Part shown: one piece after another, positions 37,201-49,200 of the stretch
Numbering within the stretch: position 1 is the first letter of the stretch
How the letters are laid out: every line of letters begins with the position of its first letter
Assembly (NCBI RefSeq): GCF_003597395.2
Contig: NC_133770.1
Location: 4,515,326-4,579,325 of the forward strand
DNA length: 64,000 nt
Direction: 5' to 3'
DNA from: Chelonoidis abingdonii
Taxonomy: Eukaryota; Chordata; Testudines; Testudinidae
Program-made: the position numbers and the translations under genes
Notes under the pieces: generated by a model
Told to the model about the DNA's origin: nothing
What the model saw: only the letters and a program-made list of their open reading frames with translations
Databases searched by the model: none

Positions 37201-40200
37201 AAGGCCCTGCACCTCCAGCTTCCTGCAATTCACCGTGTCTTTCAGCCAGGAAGTAGAAGAGAAGGTTTATTAGATGACAGAAACACAGTCCACACCAGAG
37301 CTTGTAGGCATAAACAGGACTCCCGTAGTCAGGTCTTTCTGGGTAGTAGGGAACTTAGCCCCCAATCTCAGGGTTCTCTACGATTCCCCAGCCCGCCCAA
37401 GACTGAAACTCTCTCCAGCCCCTCCTTTCTGGCCTTTTCCTCTTTCCCAGGCTGGAGGTCACCTGATCTCTTTGTTCTCCAACAGCTTTAGCTATCCCCT
37501 TGCAAGGAGGGAAGGCCCCCCCCCCCGGCCATTAGTTGCCAGGAGACAGAGTGCCGGCCATTTATGCACACTGGCCCTTTGCTCTGCAACAATCTCATCC
37601 CCTAGAGACTTAAGAAATGCATAGGGCAAACTGAGGTACCCCCACAGTATTCAGAGGAAACATTAAATACAGTCCCACTTTTCACATCTAGTATCTAATT
37701 CTGTAAAATGTTTTGGAATACAGTTGGGTGAAAAATGCTACACAACATTTCCATTTCTGTAAATACATTTCCATCTACTGAAGAAAAATTCCATAGATTT
37801 TGAAGAAATATATCTGTAGATTGTCCCTTGGGTATGATTCTGTCTGCTGTGTAGTGACTGAGGCTCTGTGTAGTAAGTTGGATAATCTTAATGTTTTTAG
37901 TGCAGAGGAAAGGCAATTTTGTATTATACATACACCAGTCAAGCAATATGACATCCTCAGTTAACAAACGTCTGTTTTTTAGAAGCAATAAACAGTTGAA
38001 TATTATAATATTTAAATGGACACTGTCAACTTGAAAATATATAATTTCAGACAGACACATTTATCTTTTACAGTTACAAGTAACACCTAAAATTATTCTG
38101 ACAAAGAAGTCAGTGGAAATAGCATATCTTTTATAATTTACTATGAGCATTTGACAGAGCTTTGAATATTGTCAGTGTCATTGTTTTCTCCTTCATAGTT
38201 GTCTTTTCCCTTGTTAAACAGATCCTTTTAAACATTGAAGGGGGAGCAGAACAGCCTTTTTTTTTTTTTTTTTTTAAGGAACTCTTTTTTTTTTTTTTGG
38301 TTTAAAGTTCAGGACATGCTATTTAAAGGGGGATCCATCAGAAATTGGAATTTTTTAGTCTATTTAAAAAAAAATCAGGTTGACGGTGTCACTTTAAATT
38401 ACAGTTTGGATCAAAGTGTTTATATTCAAATACAGTTACGGGTATCTTCTCATAGGAATGTCTACAATAGACTTTCATAGACTGAGATTTGGGAAAGTGA
38501 AGAATGAGGAAAGTAAAAGAAAAGCAGTGAGAGGGAAGAAAAGATTGAGGTGAGAAGGGCCAAGGCGATACCAGATGGAGACAGGATGGCGTGCCAGAAG
38601 CAATCCTTCTTAAAATAAAGAAAAGCATAGTTAGGGGAAAGAGGTAACCTCCAAAAGATGAGCAGTAACCTACTTTTCTGATACCTTTAGAATATTGGAA
38701 GTAATTAGGTTGAACACTTGGGTTCTGGATCTTACTATATTATAACCAAAATCACCCATTAATGTTTCTGAAATGGAAAGTTTTTTCTGTTTGTAGGAGG
38801 AAGTTTTTTCTGTATAGCTATGGATTCTCAAGCAGTGTTTCACTTTTTTCCATAGGGAACCGTGACTGATGAGAAGGCAAAGGCCACCCACCATATTTAT
38901 CCTAATCCTACCTCACTGGATGATGGTAAATCATACAGAGTTTGTCTATGAATCTTGTAACTAAAACGCTTACCTGCTAAAGTGATGGTTGCTATACAAA
39001 GCCACTAGGTAGGAAGATGCACTCAGCTTAATACTGAGAGCTGTTCAGGAAGTAATAACTTGCAATATTTGACTTAAAATGGTTTGTAGTCCTAAATGTC
39101 CTGCATCACAATATGGGAGTGGGTGGGCTGGGATACACTGAGTGTTTTTATAGATCTGGAACTGTATTTTCTGGAAAGCATATAATGATGTAGGCCTTGA
39201 TGGAGTGAAAGTCTGTGCTGTTAGCATTAAGCGCTGGCAGTGTGCTGGGTGCTGCGTAAAACAGATTATCACATTCCATGCCTCAAAATTTATAATCTAG
39301 AGGAGATGCAAAGGAAAATCAAGACTATGGAAGAGCCAAAGGAAGGAGTGGTCATAGATGACAAAAATTTTACAAGTTGATGATGTAAGCAGGGCTTGAG
39401 AGTGAACCTACCATGGACCACCTCACCTGGATGATTTATTTTTGCCCCTGATCTCTGGGTGATAGAGCTAATCCATACAAATTATGTATTTCAAACCATA
39501 TTCAATGGGATTGTGGCTAAAATAGCTCCACATCAAGACTTCCAGGATTAAGTACAAAAATGACACTGAAAACTAAGTTGAGACGGGATTGATAGTATAT
39601 AAGAATAGGCAAAAAGGTTAAATGTTCTGCTTTCCTAATAATACCTCTTAAGAAACAGAGCTAGATCTGTGGTAGAGAACCCTGGAGCCAAAATAAAACA
39701 CATAAGAATTTAAAAACTACTTCGTATAGTTTCACAGGGATAGAAGTGTGGTTAGTATCCTTGCTTCCCGGTGTATATCTGCATTGGGTAAGCCACAAGT
39801 GGCAGTGAAAGCAATATCAATGAAAATTAATGAAATGAATGGGTTAGATAAATCAAGACCATATTGCAGTTCTCATTGAGACTCTTATCTGAAGTTTCAT
39901 AGTTTATCTAGAATCATTTTATCATGCTTGTATTGTACAACATCTAGCTAGCTATTAAAGAACCTTACTTGTTAAGATAAGACTACAAAAAGTGCCTTTT
40001 TCAAATTTCATTGTCCAATATAATTTTGTTTCTGTGGAACTGGATTTCCCTGATGCAACATATGGCAAAGAAAGCTGAAATAGTGTTGTTATAACCTGGC
40101 GTCTGATTTCCACTAGATGGGAGTGTTTAGCTCTGTGTAGACTGCAGCATGTTGTGTTTTATCCTTTGGCATCCCTTGGTTAAATGTGTTTTGCACTCCA

Positions 40201-43200
40201 AGGGACCATAATGATGGTACGTAACTACCTCATTTGTGTTCAGAAGCTCTCTTTAATCCATTTATTTCCTGAATAGGCATGAGCGCAGTTTGACATCTGT
40301 GGCAAACTTGCAACTATATTCTTAGAGCTACATGGCTCTGTTTAAGTGCTGACTTTACTGAGCTTCAGGGACAGCTTGACTGAAATGGAGCCATGAACTC
40401 AAGAAATACAGCTACATAGTTCAGACTCACACTCTAACCTACATTTAAAAATCAGTTTGATGGGTAATAGTCTCCAGATTTCCTAACACTTCTCTCCCTT
40501 CTCCAGTGCCATTGGGGGAAAAAAATATTTTAAGATCTTTTACAAAACAGCTAGGATCATTCAGAAAAACCGCTATTGACTCTAGTACCAGATACCTATC
40601 TAACTGTATTGGAACCATGCTCACTGCAAGATAAGCAAAAATTCATTTCCTTTGTCCCTGGTTTGGCCAGTGTCCAAGCACCAATTGTCATTACAAGTGT
40701 CTTAGTAGCAGCGTTCTGCATGAAGGAAACAAGAATTAGATTACTAGTCTCACTAGGTCAGCATTGCCTTGGAAGTTCTGCTGAGCTAGCACACTCCTTA
40801 AGAATTATTTTGGGGATGTTCTATGGCCTGTACTGTATAGGAGGTCAAACAGATTATCACAATGGTCCCAGCTTGCTTTAGAATCTGAATTTTCCCTCAT
40901 GTAAGGCTAGTTATTTCTCACTTCAAAACCATCTTCCTGAAAGAAGAGCATTTTTAAGGATTGTATCTGGTACACTTTATCTAGAAGTTTAATTCCTGTG
41001 AAACTGACTGAGTGTAAATCAGACTAGGGGAATGCTGCCAAGACCCTAGTGGGGATGGGGAATAGATATTTTCCAATTGACAAAAAAACTTTCGGTGGCA
41101 TAGGGTTGGGCTTCAAACCTTACAATAGTTAGAACAGATATTTGTCCTGGGGAACTAGACTTCTTGGCTGTCTCCACCTTACTTCCGCCTCTTAAGTAGA
41201 CCCTTATTGAACCTTGTACTGCAGGAGCTGTTCTATGATCCATACCAGGTTCTCAGCCTGGTACGTTAGAGTTAGAAACTAGGACCAGGCAGGGAGAGAC
41301 GGCCAGCTAGAATCAGGGGCAGGCTGGAAGAGGGAGAGTTTTCAAGGGCAGGCAAGTCTTAACCCAGCTCTGCCTCCCATCAGCCAAAAATCCTCCTCCT
41401 CCTCTTCTAGTACAGTGCCTTCAAGTGACCACTTTCAAGTCTTTACACACTGACCAGTCACCAGGGTGCTAAAACTCTGGGGATTAGCCAGTGACCTCAG
41501 GGTTAAAGTCTGCAGCGTATATGCGTGTCAGCAATGGAGACTTAAACTCTTCAAGTGAATTTATTCTTGTGGACAAATTGGCAGTGGGTCCATTTATGAA
41601 TCTGTAGAGGCCTAAAAGGAATACAATAGGCCTTTGGTTTAAAAAAAAAAAAAAAAAAAAAACAACAACAAAAAAAAAAACTTGTTTAAATTGTAGATGT
41701 GGCAACAAGGGCTTGCTTCAGCGATGCCCTATGTTTGCAGCAGCTGTACTCTTTACCTATCCATTTGGCTACTCAGGACTGTCGTATCTTGCATTTCTAA
41801 TGGCCATGCAGACTTGTCCAAAACCAGCGAGTAGGTTTTTGGGACAGATGCAGAGTCCAAACGGAGCTGCTAATATCTTGCTGCTTACCCTGAGCACACT
41901 GTAATTCAATTAAAGAAATGTATCTTAAAAAACAGCCCACAGCTTCCCTGCATCTCTGACATTTGGTAGAGGTGACTGAAATAAGTCCTGCTGTTACTAT
42001 GGCAGGGTCCCACTGCTTGAGTTAGCTCACTATCTCAATCTGACTTTGTTTTTCGTTTTGCAGATGAATGGTGAGACCTGTGATGAAGAAGATAAGCAGG
42101 TGTTGGTGCACTGGGGCTTTACCCAGACAGGTAAAGAAAGGAGGAGGGGAGAGACCCTTCATCTCTAAAGTTAGAAATGCAGATGATTTAATCCATCATT
42201 TCATACAGATGAACTGTTCCTCTTGGTTTCGTGGTCTGATTTCTTCTGATGTCAAACTACCTTCTGTTCTGCAGCTGTGATTAAGTTTAGTGAACTTGTG
42301 CATTGTTTTCCAGAACAAAATGGTGACATCCCAGCTTTGTATGGCCTGTAGTTGTACTCTTCATTTCTAATCCTACAGAATAATGCCAAGGGTCAGCCCA
42401 TTGATTTCCTGTAAAAGAAAAGTTTAACATTTCTCTCTCCCTCCCCCCCCCCCCCCCCGTTTTGCACACCATCTGATTGGATTGTTTCGGTTTTTTTAAA
42501 TGATTATACAACACAGGCTAGAATACCCAACACACAGTGTATTGGTCTCATGCTGTATGGCCTCCTAGCGACTTAGTAATTCTTGCAGTACCCAGAACTA
42601 GAGAAAAGAGATTTTGTTCACTCTAATAACACTTGAAAATTATATTGGCATAGCTGTGTGTCAGGGTGTGACTAAAACGCACCTCTGACCGACAGAGCTT
42701 TGCTGTCAAAATCTCCAGTGTAGGCGCAATTATGTTGACCACAGTTTTTTGTTAATGTAGCTAATGCAGTTCAGAGAGGTGGTGTTCCTACACCAACAGA
42801 AAAACTTCTGTCAATACACGCTGTGTATACTGTAGAGGGCTGTGCTGGCATAAGCTCCACAGTGAAGACATAGCCTAAGACTAACATCTACACAGTAATA
42901 CAGCTGCTCAGTGTGATACTGCCAGTGGTTATGGACTGGTGATATGACACCTTTTCCTTCAATGTCTTGATAGACCTGGTAATTTACCCTGAATCTCCTG
43001 AGTCCCAGTCCAGTGCCTTTTCATAGAATCATAGGACAGTCCAGTCCCCTGCACTCAAGGCAGGGCAAAGTATTATCTAGAGTCTAGACCATCCCCGACA
43101 GGTGTTTTGTCTATTATACTCTCAAAAATCTCCAATGATGGAGATTCCACAACCTCCGTAGGTAATTTATTCCAGTGCTTAACCGCCCTGACAGATAGTC

Positions 43201-46200
43201 TTTCCTAATGTCCAACCTAAACCTCCCTTGCTGCAAGTTAAGTCCATTGCTTCTTATCCTATCCTCAGATGTTAGAGAACAATTTTTCTCCCTCCTCCTT
43301 GTAAGAACCTTTTATGAATTTAAAAACTGTTATGTCCCCCCTCAATCTTTTCTTCTCCAGACTAAAGACCTATTTTTTTAAAATCTTCCCTCATAGATCA
43401 TGTTTTCTAGACCTTTAGTCATTTTTGTTGTTCTTCCCTGGACTTTCTCCAGTTTGTCCACATCTTTCCTGAAATGATGTGCCCAGAACTGGACACAATA
43501 ATGTATTTGAGTCCCAATCAGCACAGAGTAGAGCAGAAACACTACTTCTTCTGTCTTGCTTACAATATTTCTGTAATACATCCCCAGAATGATGTTTGCG
43601 TGTGTTTTTTGTTCCAAAAAAAACCCGATACTGTTGATTTCATATTTATTTTGTGATCCAGTATGATCCCCAGATCCCTTTCTGCAGCACTCCTTCCTAA
43701 GGCAGTCATTTCCCATTTTATGTGTCACCGTCTAATCCCATTTTGTATTTTCATAGATCATAAACCCAGAACAGCCCCTTATATCATCTAGTCTGACCTC
43801 CTGTATATCACAGGCCATGAAATTTCAGCCAGCTACCCATGTATCAAGCCCAATAATTTGTTTGACTAAAGCATATCTTCCTGAAATTGATTTGAAGATA
43901 TCAAGAAATGGCAAATCCACCATTTCTCTGTTAATTTGTTCCAATGATTAATTGCCCTCGTTGTTAAAACCACAATTAACTACACTGTTAGCTGAGGTTC
44001 TTTATTACTGATGGTGTGATGTAAGAGGCAGAATATAACTATATTTTCAGATCCCAGGTAGGTTTCTGTGTTGGTTGTGTGTATGCTTAATGTTTAAAAA
44101 AATTTTTTAAAAAACCAAAAAAACCCCCACACTTTTATATACTGACCTAATTGGATTGAAAGTTATTAAATATATAAACCCACTAACTTATTTCTCAAAG
44201 GGACTGTTTAGAGTTTAATTGCACCATGTTTTGTAGTCTGAATATGAGATGAAAATTTACAGTAGATAAAAATTAGTTTGTAAGCATGCCCATTACAACC
44301 ATCCAATAACTAGCTTGAAAGTAAGTCTAAATTTTCCCATGGAACTGTGTAGATTTCAATGGCAGCTTAGTGTAAATGGCCTCTGTGCCAGGAATCTGCA
44401 AACCTAAATATAAAAATTCTATTGGAGAAAAAAAAAAAACCAACCCTCCATAGGGCCAAAATGTCCGCTGTGGTATGCTTGCAGGAATCATTGATTTCAA
44501 CAGTGGTTGTGTGTCTGTCCAGCAGAAGTGAACGCCAAATTCTTGGGGGGGAGGGATGGGACCACACTTCCTAATTACATCTTCATTTTGCAATAAAGCA
44601 TTTTTAGTACACTTATTTTATTTTTACACCAGTTATATTCAGTTCTGTGTACCAACTGTGTCCATATAAAAATTGGAGCAATCCAGCCAATTAAAGTGGG
44701 AGCAAAGAAAAGCTGTGGCCTGCTTGGGCTATTTATCACATGCCTAGTGTTGATTACAAAGTTATCTGACTTTTGGTTGAACTGTTGCAAGCAGCCATTT
44801 TTTGGGATGGGACGTAATTTGGTGAAACAGGAAAATAATGGTCAGATGGATTCTGTAGAACTAGAGGCTTGTGGGAAAGATTGTATTGCTGCCTTTTATT
44901 TTAAGAGTCTAATGAATCTTAATTAAAATAGATGGGGACAACTTAATAAATTAATGGTACAGAGAAATAGGAATTCACTCTGGAATTCCTTAAACACCAC
45001 TGAAACCTGGAATTATCAGAAAATATATAATTTCACTGTCGTGAGCTTTATAAATCTCTAACTCAAATGTAGATTTCTGTATTGCATCAGCTTGATTGAA
45101 CTACTCCTTTTTCCACTGCATTTTTTTCAGACATTTCTCTAAAAGAAGCCAGCAAATGTTCTTTTGATAGAAAATGACTTGACACCATTCTATCCCAGTG
45201 GTATGATTTGAACATGCTTTGATGGCTCAACAAACACTCTTGCCAGTGATCTTTGGGATGAACAACTAAGAGGACCAACTCATTTTTTCTCTTCTGATTT
45301 TTCTTTTAGCTATGATACTTGGGTTCATGCTACTGACATTGAAGCTGAAATTGAAGATGCTCCAATTCCAGAAAAACCATGGAAGGTGAGAGGCTTTTAA
45401 AAAAATTGTTCTGAAGTGCTATTTAAGTATGTTGTATCCTGAGGTGCTTTTATGGAGGGTATTTTGGAAGGATGATGCTGTAGTAGAAATAGGGCCTGAG
45501 ATATAAGGGCTTGTGTTAAAGGCCTGATATCAGACTGAGGCTGAAAACTGAGTCAGTGGATTTATTGAGCAGTTCGATCAGAGCCTGCTGTATGGGCTCT
45601 CTGGCCAGAGTCAGTACAGCATGCAAAATGAGCGCACACACGCAGCCAAACATCTAACGACAGATGCATGTGCATGCAGTCTTTGCCACTTACATGGAAA
45701 AAATCAAAATCAATATTTTTAGTATCCCAATTAACATAAAAATCCACATTTCTTTGGTTTGGAGATGACCCAAATGTTGCTCCTGGTGATTATAAAGAAT
45801 GAGAGAGAAAAAATAATTCATCCCTTTTATGCCAAGGATAATCTCTTAGATTTAATTAGACCTCATTCAGAGTACTGTTGGAATCCCTTAACTCACCCCT
45901 GAATTTCAGCCATTGCTGAGATAGAACCTGGCAACTGTTCAGTTGGACATAGCATCATCATATAACCATTTAGGACTCAATGTGGAAAAATACCATTGGT
46001 GATCAAATTTCAGGGGGAATTGAGACTGTAATATACAAAGTGTGATCTGCCTAGAACATGAGGGTAGCATCCTTACGATTGGACCCTGTTTTGGCTGGTC
46101 CCTGGGCATTACTGTAATGTAAATGTAGTATGATTTATCATCTTGGGAAGCAGTGACTTTGAGAAAGATTTGGCAGTTGTGGTAGATAATTACCTGAATG

Positions 46201-49200
46201 TGTGCTCCCAGTGCTGTGCAGGGCTAATGCAGGGGTGGCCAACCCGGGCCTGAAAGGGAGCCAGAATTTAGCAATGTACATTGCCAAAGAGCCACAGTAA
46301 TACGTCAGCAGCCCTGCATCAGCTCCATCCCACCCCCTCCTCCCACCTACTGGCAGCCCCACCAATCAGCACCTCCTCGCACCTCCCGATTCTATGGCAG
46401 GCAGGAGGTTTTGGAGAAGAGGGGGAGAAGTGAGGGCATGGTAGTCTTGGGAGGGTGCGAGAAGTGGTGGAGTGGGGACAGAGCCTGTGGCAGAGCCAGA
46501 GGTTGAGCAATGAGCACCCCCCAACACACTGGAAAGTTGGCACCTGTTACTCTGGCCTTGGAGTCGGTGCCTATACAAGGAGCCGCATATTAACTTCTGA
46601 AGAGTTGCATGTGGCTCCGGAGCCACAGGTTGTCCACCCCGGGCTAATGTAGTCCTTGGTTGCATAAACAGGAATCCTGATTAAGAGCAGAGAGCTTATT
46701 TTACCTTTGTATTTGACATTGGTGCAACCACTGTTGGAATGCTGTGTACCATTCTGGTGTCCACAATTAAAGAATGATACTAATAAATTGGAGAGGGTTC
46801 AGAGAAGACACAAGAATGATGAAAGAATTAGAAAACATGTTTTGTAGTGATAGATGCAAGGACCTCATCTAATTAGTTTAACAAAGAGAAAATTTAAGGA
46901 GTGACTTAATTAGTCTGTAAGTCCCTGCATGGCGGACAAATATTTAATAATGGGCTCCTCAATCTTGCAAAAAAAGGTTATAACACAATCCAGTGGCTGG
47001 AAGTTGAAGCTAAACAAATTCAGACTGGAAATGAGGCATACATTCATAACAGTGAGAGTAAATTAATTGTTAGAACAATTTACATGGGGTTGTGGTGGAT
47101 TTTCCATCACTGACAATTTTTAAATCAAGATTGGATGTTTTTCTGAAAGATCTGCTCTGTGAATTATTTTGGGGAAATTCTGTGGCCTGTGTTATACAGG
47201 AGGTCAGACTAGATTATCACAGTGGGTCCCTTTTGGCTTGGAGACTCTGGAGAAAGTGCCATGGTATTTTTAAATGTCACAGATAATCACTATCTCTCCA
47301 GCCCAGGAAAGATCAGTGCCACACTGGAGTCTGTTTCAGGCCCTTGCCTAAGGGCATAAGTTTGTTTTTTTAAAAAAAAAAAACAAAATATGAAGTAACA
47401 CAAAACAAATTCCCCTGATCAAAATAAGTTGCAGTCCCAGAAGTCTTTCCCTTGGCCTCTTAGTCTTGAAAGAATGACACACCCCTTTCTTCAGTCCCAC
47501 CTGAGTTATGTGACAGGCAAGCAGTTCATAACGCTTTCCTATCTGTTTCATCGCATCACAGTGTCTCCTCTGAAAATTGACATTTCCAGAAGTACAGCTC
47601 CTTTAACAGGATATTGGGCATTCATAAAACCATAGTCATCCAGTCTAACCCCTTACCAAGATGCAGGGTTTGTTGTGTCTAAACCATTCAAGACAGATGG
47701 CTCTCCAGACTTTCTGAAAACACACTTATTCAGTACTGAGAGGAGGATGCTTTTTGAATCCCTGCACCACTTTCTATAGTACTAGAACCAATGCCCCTGG
47801 GGCATTTGTTTTAATGGAGGCAAATTCCAGGTCTGCTGATTTTTAAACCTCCTTCCCGCATATTGCCTTGCACTTTCACTTCCCGTGATTATGATGTAGC
47901 ATTGCAAGGTTCTCTGATAACTAATTTGTCTTATCCAAGAGGTAGCTGTATTTCAGTGATGGCGATGTGATCCTTATCACTTACCTCACAGCTGTGTTGA
48001 GACTGGTTTTTTCTTCGAGTGCTTGCTCATGTCCATTCCATGTTAGGTGTGTACATGCTGTGTGCACCATTGCCAGAGATTTCTCCCTTAGTGGTATCAG
48101 TCAGGCTGGCTCTAGCGCCCTCTGGAGCCATGCACTCATGCGCCAGTATAAGGAGTGCTGTCTGCCACAAACCCTCTGTTCATTCTTATTGCCCGTGACA
48201 GTTGCTGGACCAACCCATTTTGCTTTGGCAAGGCTTTCCTCCCAGGGGTTTTGGACTCCCTCTCTTTGTTCTTAGTTACCATAGTTTAGTGTGTATAGTT
48301 TTTGTAATTAATACTATTGTACATTGAGTACCTTGACGACAGAATCTATTTACTCTGTCACCCCAGGGGCCAGGCATGCCATGATCCCCGGACTTCAAAC
48401 CTTATGCCTTCTGTGGCAAACCTATGCCCATGAGTGATCTATACTCCAACTACTTGAAGTGCTTAGGGGAAGATTCACATGAAGGACACATGCCAGATCT
48501 GTCAGGACTTCAGACTAAAAAGGGCAGAGACATTAGGCTGAAGGCTATCTTCATGGAAGCTGTCCTCGGTCCAGACTCAGAGCAGAGCAGCTCTGATCAG
48601 TCACCAAGCACTTCAGCATTGGGGCGATGTGGTGATCTGGCACCGAGTTCTTCCTGGCACTATTTACTATCTCCAGTGCCAAGGAAAAGGTGGAAAAAGC
48701 ACACAAAGCAGTGCATTGACAGAGGATGCTCACCAGTGAAGAAGACAGACAAGTGGCGGGGGAGGGAAGGGGAGAGGAGGAAGGCAGCACAATGAGACCC
48801 ATGCTGTGCCACTCTTCCATTCCCAGGCCCACGGTGGCACTGTCAACTCCGCCTAAAGCAATGAGTCTGGTGCGGGACACTCCGCCAGCAATCATAAGCT
48901 CCCTTGGCTGCTCCGTCGATCTCAGGCTTTTCAAGCAGTCCTACTTTCTCTCCTGGTCCCCCGCCCCAGCTCTGCTGGGACATCCTCCAGCTCCAGTGTC
49001 CAGAAGCAAGAAGGAACGAGAGCATCAGGCTCCTTCCTGGCAGCCTCTAGAGGAAATCCAACCCTGATCCAAGTGTCCCAACCATCTCTGGTCCACTGCC
49101 GGTCCAGGAACCTTGGTATCGCGTGGTGGCAGAATCGGCTATCACTCCTCCGTGGTCTCCAAGAGAGACCCCTCCTCTGAGTCCGAAAGGGATCCATATG

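Larger units (their letters stand above)
34191..38855 (+). other. SMARCC1: SMARCC1 intron 5
   Basis: 4,665 bp, GT-AG, phase 0. More than half is a hAT transposon plus an LTR-like repeat. Nothing recognised in 36740-37170 or 37655-38850 apart from a poly-T tract at about 38258-38300. Confidence 0.9.
38926..42063 (+). other. SMARCC1: SMARCC1 intron 6
   Basis: 3,138 bp, GT-AG, phase 1. Small repeat tails lie at 39215-39330 and 40786-40895, with an A-rich tract at 41641-41681. Nothing recognised elsewhere, including 39340-40780 and 40900-41640. Confidence 0.9.
42131..45309 (+). other. SMARCC1: SMARCC1 intron 7
   Basis: 3,179 bp, GT-AG, phase 2. Contains a C run (42434-42457), a MITE and two CR1 tails. 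Nothing recognised in 43980-45300. Confidence 0.9.

Noticed and set aside
42064..42130. SMARCC1 being a pseudogene because of the exon 7 stop
   Set aside because: All other exons are intact with correct splice sites and phases, and the lesions are purely homopolymer shortenings.
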